Origin: Amphibalanus amphitrite
Taxonomy: Eukaryota > Arthropoda > Thecostraca > Balanomorpha > Balanidae
Length of the DNA: 64,000 bases
Direction: 5' to 3'
Assembly: GCF_019059575.1 (NCBI RefSeq)
Contig: NW_024883118.1
Coordinates: 1-64,000 of the forward strand
A program made the translations under genes and the position numbers. Of this stretch, positions 55,801 through 64,000 are shown piece after piece (positions within the stretch are counted from its first letter, which is position 1; every line of letters starts with the position of its first letter). The notes below the pieces were generated by a model, which searched no databases, was not told the DNA's origin, and saw only the letters and a list, made by a program, of their open reading frames with translations.

Positions 55801-58642
55801 GCACACAAAACACCTATGATGCACCCAGGTCAAAAACTGACAAGATGGTACTTCATACCATCAACATGCTCCTGCCCAGTTTGCAGGCAATGCCTTGTGG
55901 TGATTCGAAGATTATCCAGCAGCTGCTCGATGCTGGATTTGCTCTCTGTTCTCAGTGGCTGAGTCATTTTTCTTAATGCTGTCTCTACAATGTTCATATC
56001 TGCATCCATTTCTGAAAACAAAATAAGAACTGAGTCAAGACTAAGATCACTTAACCCGCGCCCTGGTGGGGTCTGTTTATAACGCGACCTGGTGGGGGGG
56101 GCTATTTTTTGCCCCCCCCCCTCGTATCTCCGAAACTACTGGACGGATCCGCAAAATTCAAACGGCGTTCGAAAGGCCTGTCAAATTTGTCGAAGGAAAC
56201 CAAATTTCATTGACCTCGGGGTCACCGATGACGTCACAGGTCAGGTCAAAGATGAAATGTTTCACCGTTCACGGGTCTTCTAGGGAATGCGCTATAACAC
56301 CGAGGAAAACGCATTTTGTCGAGAATCAGCGGTAGGGCGTCAGTTGCCTAGTAGATATGTTGCTATTAGAGGTCACTGGCAATACCAGGTCAGGTCACGG
56401 GTCAGGTCACCAAGGGTCACAGGTCAGGTCACATGAGCCCAACTTTACTAAGGTTGTGTGATACATGTTTTATGGCCAATTTTTCATTTCCAACTCAATG
56501 GTGTTGGCTATAAGACTATCAGGTACGGCTTAGGTCACTTTCTGGTGAAGTTCAGGTCAAGGTCAGGCCAAAAAAGGTCAAATTTTAAAGTTGATATTTT
56601 TGCATAAATTGGGTATTGATTCGATGCAGCTCGTCACGGGAAGTCTAATGGTGGTCTTTGTTTTGCGCTACGGGGTCTAGAATTGCTAAAAATTGAGTTT
56701 GAAAATTTGACGTCATCAATTTTGAACAGTTTTTTCGCTATAACTTCGCCAAAAAAGGAGGTATCAATCTCAAATTTGGTATGTGGATGGAAGGCGGTAA
56801 GGACTATCACATATATTCCGGTTTTTGCGAAATTCAAAAAACTTTTTGGATTTTTCGATTAGTATATCCAAAAATCTATTTTTTGATTTTTGGGGGTCAA
56901 AATCCAAAAATTTCAAAAATCCGAGATAGAAGTTTTGTAGCCCTGTCCAATCTACAGCTTTTATGTCTTTATCATTTTTCTGTATTTGCAAAGCTATAGG
57001 CCTGACAGCTCTTCCCGCGAAACCCTTTTTTGGGTCGAAAACGGCAGAACATGACGTCACTCTGACGTCATTTCCGGCCAACCTATCATAGCCTTTGGAA
57101 AAATTTTTGGTCACAATGTGTAAAATTGATGTCCGGGAGGGTACTGAAAGTTTGGTGACGATCGGCGCAGCGGTTCTGGAGATATATCGAAAAGTCTGGA
57201 GGGGGGGGCAAAAAATAGCCCCCCCCCCACCAGGGCGCGGGTTAAGATGAAGTGCCCATGTTTCTCTGTACCATGAAATACCTGACTCAGAATGTGAATT
57301 GAGAATGTGACCTAACCTGAGAAAGTGAATTGTGGAATGTGGGTGCCCCAACCTTTTGCATTCTGTACAAAAATTTATGTAACGACCAACAAGCATATGC
57401 GCGGGAGCCAGGGGCAGTGGGGGCAGCTTGCCCCCCCCCCAACTCTGGGGCTGTGGGCCGTGGGGGCGGTGCCCCCACAACTTTAAGATGGAATATCACT
57501 TTTTTGCAAATGTTTTCTTTTTTGCTGAATAAAGCAAGGGGATGAAAAATAAGTGGCCTAAAACCGGTGAGAAAACTAGATTTGGGGGTACCTTAGGGTG
57601 ATCTCTATTATGGTGTGCCCCCCCCCCCCACCTGAAAGAAGTTCCCGCACCCCTGCCAATGAAAATGCAAAAAATGCGAGTAAATGACGACGTAATAATG
57701 ACGTGACGGGGGTGAGTCGATCTGGAGCTGATAATGTTACTTTTTATATGACGTGTATAACGCATGTGTAGTTGTAAATGTATTTCGCTTTGCGTATACT
57801 CATTTCCGGAATGTGAACGTCGGCGTGACGCTTTCGTATGGCTCTTGATGGCTCATCATAGTGACTACATTTGTGATCAATTGTTAAGAGTACACGTTAT
57901 TCATTTCTGCTCTTTTCTTCACCACTCACTAACATACTTGTACGACCCCTCCCCCCCCCCACAAGCATCTAGTCGTAATAGACGACTAGATGCTTGTGGT
58001 CTAGTGATCGATAGATGACAGGGATGAATCAATGTGTAAATTGTGGACACATGTACTATATTTATATGAAAGGGTACCTTATGAACATTTCTACTGTAAG
58101 ATGGTTGTCTATTTTGCGCGAAAATTTACCAATGTGAGACTTTCTAACTTAGCTGTTATCGACATATTCTGGCGCTGTTGTGACTAAATGATTTAATTTG
58201 CAATTCTGAACTGAAGAAGGACAGTGTTCGAAATATATTCATTTTGTAATTAATTTTGGAACCTTTTGCATTTCGCAATCATCGAACATAAGGTTATATT
58301 TGAAAACATAAAATGCAAAAAAGTCAAACTTCTCGTTCTCCTTACCATTACAAAGCCATCACTCATACAACCACAGTGATAGCGGCACCAAGATCACCAA
58401 TACCCAAAAACGAATATTGATATTGACTGTTGATGAAGCATCGTAACAGTACGATCTGGTACGAATTACGATCCAGTTACGATCGACCGCTGCATCAACC
58501 AATGGAGCCATATAATTGGAATGGATCACAACGCAATTAACCTAAGACAGTAAAATGTAAATACACCATTATCAAATAAATCGAAACTTACCGCCCAGCC
58601 TTTTTTCATTCAAACTGGTATATAGTGCCTTCTTGATTAAAA
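49873..58642 (-). CDS. Internal exons of an unidentified coiled-coil protein
   Basis: Four minus-strand exons join in frame with GT-AG borders: 58,592-58,642, 55,859-56,011, 55,499-55,605 and 49,873-50,000. The phases at all three junctions agree (1, 1, 0), which is good evidence for one transcript. Together they give about 145 residues, rich in Glu, Lys, Leu and Gln, with helix and coiled-coil character, for example LEEFQKAKYENDINK in the third exon and EEDDLKKQLRATQRDCEKQL in the fourth. No catalytic motif. The 5' end is missing: an exon ending in the right phase should lie upstream of 58,642, perhaps in 58.7-59.6 kb or beyond the phosphatase gene. A last exon probably lies at 41,651-42,182. 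The introns are mostly transposons. I do not recognise the protein; a cytoskeletal, centrosomal or chromosomal role would be guesswork. Confidence 0.7.
50234..50830. mobile_element. GC-tipped TTAA element T2
   Basis: Starts TTAA-CCCGGCAGTTGCTGGGG and ends ...cccaggagctcgcGGGT-TTAA. The tips match only loosely, unlike the other members. A G run (50,278-50,297) and a C run (50,801-50,813) sit inside the tips. Near the left is gctctcgagaacc, and the interior has repeated ggtcaggtca words (50,430-50,440, 50,590-50,615). It is the shortest member (597 bp) and perhaps internally deleted. It shares its right TTAA with the next MITE. Confidence 0.7.
50827..51101. mobile_element. TTAA-flanked MITE (AGGAAATA tips)
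   Basis: Left TTAA-AGGAAATAATTCACTTTT faces right aaagtgatctattccct-TTAA. It is 275 bp, non-coding. Its interior (about 50,850-51,010) matches, inverted, the stretch 54,308-54,470 inside the larger nested element, so both belong to one family. Confidence 0.75.
51187..53022. mobile_element. GC-tipped TTAA element T3, head-to-tail dimer
   Basis: Starts TTAA-CCCTCGCCCGTATAGGGG and ends atacgggcgaggg-TTAA. A second copy of the left end begins at about 52,134 (aaccctcgcccgtatagggg), with no TTAA between, so two units of about 0.95 and 0.89 kb are joined in the same direction. Both share cgcgaataactcgcgtaaaa, gcgacgaaactttcagtacc, tgacccaaatgacctttgac and a later gacctgacctgacc stretch. No transposase. 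Confidence 0.8.
53128..54307. mobile_element. TA-flanked element (GGGGAGAGTGGGGTAAGA family)
   Basis: Left TA-GGGGAGAGTGGGGTAAGATG is mirrored by right catctttccccactCTCCCC-TA. The word ggggtaagacgcccc recurs inside at about 53,497, 53,521, 54,060-54,120 in both orientations. The element is 1180 bp and has no transposase. Its centre is a degenerate tandem repeat. TA at both sides suggests a Tc1/mariner-type mover. It has the same architecture as the elements at 3003 and 31,431. Confidence 0.8.
53690..53995 (+). repeat. Degenerate ~36-bp tandem repeat inside the TA element
   Basis: Units of the type gggccccttacgatgacctctga recur about eight times with much change (for example near 53,735, 53,765, 53,805, 53,930, 53,965). 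The segment is GC-rich and could be captured DNA or an expanded minisatellite. Confidence 0.55.
54471..55459. mobile_element. GC-tipped TTAA element T4
   Basis: Starts TTAA-CCCGCGCACCGACGGGG and ends CCCCGTCGGTGCGCGGG-TTAA; the 17-bp tips are a perfect inverted match. C runs sit at 54,513-54,527 and 55,429-55,442. Left subterminal: gagatctcgagaacgaagc. Right subterminal (minus strand): the ggcgcgtagcgccgcgaaat block, then catcaattttacac. Interior AGGTCA words run in both directions (54,780-54,835). 989 bp, no transposase. Confidence 0.85.
56051..57245. mobile_element. GC-tipped TTAA element T5
   Basis: Starts TTAA-CCCGCGCCCTGGTGGGG and ends CCCCACCAGGGCGCGGG-TTAA, a perfect match. The tip is partly repeated at 56,081-56,100. 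Both ends carry the palindrome-like ggggctattttttgcccc. A caggtcaggtca array lies at 56,225-56,240 and 56,385-56,435. Near its right end, read on the minus strand, is caaactttcagtaccctccc, the block shared with the other members. It lies in the intron between exons 58,592 and 56,011 of the coiled-coil gene. Confidence 0.85.
57246..57958. other. Intron DNA with GC-run repeat fragments
   Basis: Two tracts (57,410-57,480 and 57,618-57,650) have long C runs with ggggcagcttgcccc and gggggcggtgcccccac words. They look like pieces of another G/C-run repeat family, but no complete ends were found. Confidence 0.4.
57959..57999. repeat. Perfect 18-bp-stem hairpin
   Basis: ccacaagcatctagtcgt pairs exactly with acgactagatgcttgtgg around a 5-nt loop (aatag). 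It lies directly after a C run, inside an intron of the coiled-coil gene. Confidence 0.9.
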
Positions 58643-59658
58643 CTAATATTAAATGAGAACTAGCACTTGGTTTTTTGGTTGTTTTTTAATATAATTCAAT
58701 AAGTTGACATTCAAATGTTCAAAGGCGACTTGAGTATTTGTAAGTAACGCGCCATAAATGACAACAATAAAAAGAAATGCTACATGTAAATCATTTTTGT
58801 TTCAATCGCACATTATCACAGCGTCAGAGTGAGGCGACAGCCAACACATTCTGCTGTGTTGAGTGTTGACTGTTGTGTAATTTATTACAGTAGCGGCGGA
58901 ACACCTTCAATTAAGGGGGGACACTGCCGACTTTTGGTCCCATTCCTTCCATGCAACGCTCAAAGGGCTCTTAAAATGCCAAAATCAAAGGGGGGCACGG
59001 TGCCCCGGTGCCCTATAGAAGCTACACGATGCAAGGGGAGGGAGTGGAGAAAGGACATTAACGAAAGGGAGCCAGAAAGGACTGAAGCCAGCGCGGGTGC
59101 AGAAGGCATCTCCGATTGGACAACCATGGACCAGACAGCCACTTCGGCCCAAAAGATCACGATTATTGAACACAAGACGAAGGGGTGTTTTTCTCTCATG
59201 ACGTCAATGAGCTTCTGAGAAGCGGCCAGCAAAGGCCGAAAGGCTAGGCCTCCTGGAACATTAACGAGGAGCCCGCCGTTGGACTATGGACGAGTGATCG
59301 GCATTCGGCATGTGATCAAAAGATTCAGTAACACACGTCTCACTATGTCGCGGTATTATCCGTGAGGGGACATTGAATGCAGGCCAATCAGAGTTCATCA
59401 CCATGTAGATAGCCTTCAAGTCGTAAAACGTAAAACGAAAGCTATATAACGAAAAAAAAACTACTACTTCTGTCTATTACGCTTCTCATCGTGTTGAACA
59501 TAAGTTAAAGTACACTTATATTATCAAATCACCAATGTAAGCACAGCGCCTTTCAAGAACAAATGTATAAGCGCAGGTCGGCGACCTGCCGCCGGTCGCA
59601 CTAGCATCCGAAAGGAGGCTCCCGCCAAAGCACGACACACAGAAGTCCTGAGACGCGA
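58643..59658. other. Gap between the phosphatase gene and the coiled-coil exons
   Basis: No exon could be fixed. A minus-strand frame at 58,960-59,232 has a hydrophobic stretch (VLCSIIVIFWAEVAVW) but also reads across a fragment with a ggggcacggtgccccggtgc word that looks repeat-derived. The missing 5' exon of the coiled-coil gene could be here. Confidence 0.35.
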
Positions 59659-62600
59659 TCACTTGACGTTGATCGAGTCGAGGAAGGCGCCGCAGCAGCG
59701 GAGACACTGCTGGTAGCAGGTCTCGAAGCCCTGGTCGCCGTCATCCTGCAACAGCACAGTCGGATTGTGAAGGGAACTCATAAAAAGCAAAAGCGTTTGT
59801 CAAGAAGCCTGAAGCCCTACATAGGCAATGCCTACGAACGTTTAGTAAGCAAAAAAAGTGCTCAATCACATAATCGCTAATGAGCGTTATAAGTTCGGAA
59901 AGCATTCCTTTTGAGAAAAGGAGAAAAGGTCATTCAGCTATTCTTACCAGGTACCCGGCAAATGAAACACATTAAAAAATCACAGTTCGATTCACAAGCC
60001 AGCTTGTTTTGTACAGCTGAACGATATACATTTCCGAAAGCATTAACTCAATGTCTCGCTAAGCCATCTCAATAACAACTTACGTAGTATGGATCCCTGA
60101 TGATAAGCGCGCCTTCTGGGTCGTATTTGCCTAGCAGCTCAATTTGAGCTGTCGAGTTGGACGGCGCTAGATCCTTCAGCTCTGAGATGTTACTCTCATC
60201 CATTCCGAAAACATAATCAAACTCCCTGAAGTCCGAGGTTCTAACCTGTAACGAGATTCGAGAAAATGAGATACCGACTGCCTGACAAAAAAGGAGAGGT
60301 TTGAAAAGCTTCCTTCCCCTACTTTCAGCGGCAGGGTTGAATGGTGTGCTGTACAGGGCTGCGGAGTCGGAGTCCATCGGAGTCGACAGTTCTGACCGGG
60401 GTCAGGGTCTGAGTCGATTTTGGAAACCGAAGTCTGAGTCGAAGCCGGAGTCACCGGAAATTAACCCGCGCCCCGTTGGGCTCTGACGAGCAACGCGCCC
60501 CGTTGAGGGGGGGGGCCATTTTGGCCCCCCCCCCCTAAGATCTCGAGAACCACGCAACGTAGCGACAAGCGGCAAACGGTGTTGGATAGCCCTATCAGGG
60601 AACTACCTTGTGACCCAATTTTATTGACCTAGGTCAAACCGATGACGTCACAGGTCAGGTCAAAGGTCCAATTTTCACCGTTTACAGGCATTTCAAGAAA
60701 TGCGTTGTAAAATCGAGTAAAATGCATTTCATTCAAAATCATCGATGGGGAAATGTTCTTCAAACACATATTTTGCTAGTTGAGGTCACTGATACCAGGT
60801 CAGGTCACTGAGGTCAGGTCACTGGGGGGGTCACAATATGAAAGTGTCGTGTGATACATGTTTTATGGTCCATTTTACATGACAAATGCGATTATGTGGG
60901 TCAGGCAGCCTTTGGGGCCAGCTTAGGTCACGTTTTGGTCAAGGTCAGGTCAAGGTCAGGTCAAGGTCAGGTCAAATAAGGTCAAATTTCAAAGTTGATA
61001 TTTTTGCATAAAATGGGTATCGAATCGATGCAGCTCGTCACGGGGAGTTCAATGGTGGTCTTTGTTTTGCCGTACGAGGTCTAGAATCGCTAAAAATTGA
61101 GTTCAAAAATTTGACGTCATCATTTTTGAACAGTTTTTTCGCTATAACTTGGCCAAAAAACGAGATATCGATCTGAAATTTGGTATGTATATAGAAGAAC
61201 GCAGGGACTATCACATATATTCCGTTTTTTTCGAAATTCGGAAAAAAAAATTTGGATTTTTTTTAGTTTTTCTAAAAAAGTCAATTTTTTGAAATTTTTT
61301 GGGTCAAAAACCCAAAATTTTGAAAATCCGAGATAGCAGTTTTGTAGCGCCGCTTTTTGTCTATTAGACCATATAAAGAACTTTGAAATTGCTTGATAAC
61401 TGTAGATTTGGTGAGCGTTTCAAGGTGACCTAAGACTTGGTGACCTAAGACTTGAAATTTGGTGTGAAGGTGTCAAATTGATGCCCGGAAAGGTACTGAA
61501 AATTTGGCGGCGCTGCGCGCCGCCGTTTCCTTGCTATTCAGGAAAAACCACAGGGGGGGGGGCCAAAATGCCCCCCCCCCAACGGGGCGAGGGTTAATAG
61601 ACTCCGTAGATCTGCCATGGCGGCGGAGTCGGAGTCGGAGTCGGTAGGAGTCGACAGTTCTGCCCGCGGAGTCGGAGTCAGAGTTCAAGTAACGACCCTG
61701 CTCGGTATGACATTCCATCTCACAGCCATGAGCCATCTATTCAACAATTTGGGCATGCTTCTAAAAATACCAAATTATTGACTTAATTATGATAGCTATT
61801 ATCTAGAATAGCAGGAATTGGCTGTCGAATGTCGATAGGGATAAAATCAATATGTTCATCACAGACAAAATGGAATATAAAGACGTTTAAGTCTCCCGAA
61901 AAAAAATCCACCGGTTTCAGCTCGGGCTTGCGGGAAAATGTGCCCGCTCCAAGTTCCAACTGATTTCGATCCGGTGTTGCATCATGTTTCTCCCATCCGT
62001 GTTCCGGGTTCCAATTTAACCACATCACTTACCACCCTGGCTTTGCAGTTCATGGGCACATTGTGTTTCTTCATGGTGGCCTGTGCGCGACGGTCGGGAG
62101 CTCGTCCCACGTGCCAGTCGCCCAGAGCGGCGCTGTCCACGCGCCACTGGTCACGAACTCCCCGCTCCTGCAGCGCCTGCGCAAACACCGCCTCAGCGAT
62201 CGGCGACCGGCAGATGTTTCCTGGAAAAGATAAAACGCTGGTCAATCTGATCAATACATGACATCAACATACGAAGTAAATAATCTTGATACAGGGTGAG
62301 TGATTCCAACACTCTGGTTCAGGTTATGGTCACTTCTGGGACTGAGGCACAAATGGGATGGGAGGGTTTTGGGGATCCTTATCCTTTCAGTGTCCTTCAG
62401 TTATGGGATCAAACTGCTCATTCTGATTCATGATATGTACGCTCTATTTGTCCTCTTGTTCATTCATTATATAGTAGCTAAGGGTTGTATTTTTCTTTTC
62501 TTTTTGAGTTTGCAGCTACTTCAAGATTCTGAATCTGATCTTTCAACTAGTAGGTAAGGCATTAGGCAAATTTATGTGTTATGCACCAAAATTAAGAAAT

Positions 62601-63403
62601 ATGTTTAGTTGAGGTGATTTTATGCCTAGAGTCAGTCGGGGAAACTATGGTAAAATCTGCTATTTTTAGCAGTCTGCTATTTTTAGCAGAAATCTGCTAA
62701 AAATGGGTACGCATGTGACGTCATCGTACCCAAATATAGCAGATTTGGGTACGGCCCCATACAAAAGCAGATCTGCACCCTAATTGAAGCAAATGCGCAT
62801 CAAATGCCTGGCAGATTCATGATGAGAATAGTGCTGAGAGTGATCTCTGCTATTTTTGTTCAGATCCGACTATTTTCAAATTCATTATTTGAAAATAGTC
62901 GGATCTGAACAAAAATATCAGAGGACATTCTCAGCACTATTCTAATCATGAATCTGCCAGGCATTTGATGCGCATTTGCTTCAATTAGGGTGCAGATCTG
63001 CTTTTGTATGGGGCCGTACCCAAATCTGCTATATTTGGGTACGATGACGTCACATGCGTACCCATTTTTAGCAGATTTCTGCTAAAAATAGCAGACTGCT
63101 AAAAATAGCAGATTTTACCATAGTTTCCCCGACTGGAGTCAATGGATTTAAGGAATCATGTACACATATTGTGCAAGGCAGTGCCTTGCACAATATGTGT
63201 CCTCCCTGCATACTGTGCCTTGAAGGCACAGTATGCAGGGAGGAACAACGCCACACCCATATTACCTATAGGGGACTCGTAATGTGGACAGACATGCCCA
63301 CCACTCACCAGCCATGATTCGGATTGTGAACAGTGAATGGATGGTAAAATATAAAAATTTTGATTCACTTACCCAGACAAACAAATAATGCAGATTTCGT
63401 CAT
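59659..63403 (-). CDS. ACP1: Low-molecular-weight protein tyrosine phosphatase, complete, four exons
   Basis: Minus-strand exons 63,373-63,403, 62,033-62,220, 60,084-60,245 and 59,659-59,745 join in frame at GT-AG sites (31+188+162+87 bases), giving 155 residues, close to the usual 157. The active-site loop C-x5-R is residues 9-15 (CLGNICR), split by intron 1 in the Gly codon. The DPYY motif at 124-127 carries the catalytic acid Asp124 and the two tyrosines that are phosphorylated in vertebrate enzymes. DSAALGDWHVGRAPDRRA (exon 2) and FDYVFGMDESNI (exon 3) are family signatures. Function: cytosolic removal of phosphate from tyrosine, with a Cys-phosphate intermediate. The 5' and 3' ends are both inside the window. 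Intron 1 holds a 0.5-kb palindromic element and paired hairpins; intron 2 holds TTAA element T6. The ORF looks functional. Ortholog of human ACP1 / fly primo by family. Confidence 0.95.
60355..60460 (+). repeat. GGAGTC-word repeat, left part
   Basis: The words cggagtc/gagtcg recur about eight times. A matching stretch with the same phrase gagtcgacagttctg lies at 61,618-61,690, on the other side of T6. So T6 split one GAGTC array, or lies between two copies. Confidence 0.6.
60461..61597. mobile_element. GC-tipped TTAA element T6
   Basis: Starts TTAA-CCCGCGCCCCGTTGGG and ends CCCAACGGGGCGAGGG-TTAA, one mismatch in 16. A partial second tip (aacgcgccccgttga) occurs at 60,493. Both ends carry ggggccattttggcccc-like palindromes. 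Left: aagatctcgagaacc. Right (minus strand): the cgccgccaaattttcagtac block and catcaatttgacac. Interior: caaggtcaggtcaaggtcag repeated at 60,935-60,975. It lies in intron 2 of the LMW-PTP gene; the internal sequence resembles T5 strongly (for example tcgatgcagctcgtcacggg in both). Confidence 0.85.
61618..61690 (+). repeat. GGAGTC-word repeat, right part
   Basis: cggagtcggagtcggagtcg followed by gtaggagtcgacagttctg. See the matching part at 60,355. Confidence 0.7.
62635..63133. mobile_element. ~500-bp palindromic element (GTCGGGGAAACTATGG tips)
   Basis: The whole unit folds on itself: gtcggggaaactatggtaaa at left and its complement ending ccccgac at right, with arms of about 246 bp around a 7-nt loop (ttcatta, 62,881-62,887). 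The word tatttttagcag repeats three times near each tip, and tacccaaatatagcag also recurs. A gagtca flank is seen at 62,629-62,634 and again at 63,136-63,141, a possible target duplication. Arms differ by only a few bases. It lies in intron 1 of the LMW-PTP gene, so the pre-mRNA would carry a very long hairpin. Confidence 0.85.
63162..63243. repeat. Two adjacent perfect hairpins
   Basis: Hairpin 1: acacatattgtgcaaggca (63,162-63,180), one base, then its exact complement to 63,200. Hairpin 2 starts at the next base: a 21-nt arm from cctccctgcatactgtgcct (63,201-63,221), one base, then its exact complement to 63,243. Loops of one base cannot form in a relaxed hairpin, so these are effectively perfect palindromes. 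They lie 28 bp from the previous palindrome. Confidence 0.92.
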
Positions 63404-64000
63404 TTCTCCTTTTAGTTAGGTTATCAGTGAGACAAATGAATTAAGTGAAATTAGTGAGGTGAGAAAGATATCAAGCAAGTCAAAGTAGGTACTGGTAGAT
63501 GGGTACCAAAACTGTATGAGACTTATGTTCGTATGAAAACAAAATGTGAATCCAGCCGCTTCATAGATGCGATGATGCGATTAGAAATAGTGTAGTAAAT
63601 TATCTGAGATTATTTCCTTATCAAACCCAGGAGAAATCTCGAGCATCGCTCCTCCTTTCAGGGTATATTGAGTGACCTCCTTTGACACATTTTGTAAGCA
63701 GCTCATCACGGTATATGCAGCTCATGAACACTACTTTTCGAATCTTCTGCGGCATATTTGTCGATAGATTAAAAAACGCCTTTGTTTGGCTATGCACCTT
63801 GGCTCTTTTTTTAAATTTCAGTGAACTGAGATGATTTTCTTATAGAAATATCTTTAATTCATCAATATGTATTTGTAAACATTATCATTCCTTATTTAAG
63901 GAGAACTTTTACCGTTTTCGTAAAAACCGTCGAATACTTTATTGGGCTAAAACGTTTGTCTAAATGTACTAGCCAAGTTTCTAGACAAGGATATCGATCA
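63404..64000. other. Upstream of the LMW-PTP gene
   Basis: AT-rich. It should contain the 5' UTR and promoter of the phosphatase gene (minus strand), but no motif is clear. The start of any upstream gene is outside the window. Confidence 0.35.

Overview
This is eukaryotic DNA, most likely from an invertebrate animal. An arthropod, perhaps a crustacean, is my guess, but no single sequence proves it. The evidence for an animal is GT-AG introns, an intron-split EGF-domain secreted protein, a low-molecular-weight tyrosine phosphatase, a rhodopsin-like receptor, a THAP zinc-finger fragment, a tRNA-derived SINE, a CR1/Jockey-like LINE relic and a Ty3/Gypsy retrotransposon. Most of the window is non-coding and built from many short inverted-repeat transposons.

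Layout. 1-28 kb: no gene that I can establish. It holds a GGGGAAGC-ended TA-flanked element (3.0-3.9 kb), a spacerless 336-bp palindrome (4.9-5.2 kb), a SINE (6.7-7.0 kb), three copies of a 0.65-0.73 kb repeat with CACGTG words (9.3, 14.5 and 15.4 kb), a broken THAP domain, a 5'-truncated LINE, several minisatellites, a 130-bp (GA)n tract and two small MITEs (23.3 and 24.1 kb). 28.3-29.6 kb: one intronless divergent class A GPCR (+). 30.5-36.1 kb: MITEs, including one 1.17-kb GC-ended TTAA element. 36.8-38.1 kb: a four-exon EGF-domain secreted protein (+). 39.7-40.3 kb: nested inverted repeats.

41.6-63.4 kb holds two host genes on the minus strand. A coiled-coil protein of unknown identity has exons at 58.6, 55.9, 55.5, 49.9 and probably 41.7-42.2 kb. 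Its introns hold a nearly complete, recent Gypsy element (42,236-49,662, two LTRs that I read as identical, GATA target duplication) and a nest of TTAA- and TA-flanked MITEs. Upstream lies a complete four-exon LMW-PTP gene (59,659-63,403), whose introns hold another TTAA element and a 0.5-kb palindromic element.

The main points of interest are: (1) the Gypsy element has a third ORF encoding an SGNH/GDSL-hydrolase domain after pol, and gag and pol are joined by a TAATG stop/start overlap; (2) a set of TTAA-flanked elements shares one design (CCCGCGC-type tip, element-specific tag matched at both ends, G/C homopolymer, conserved subterminal block, interior packed with AGGTCA words) although the tags differ between elements; (3) a parallel set of TA-flanked elements repeats its own terminal word internally. 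All coordinates, splice sites and motifs were read by eye; no alignment or database search was run.
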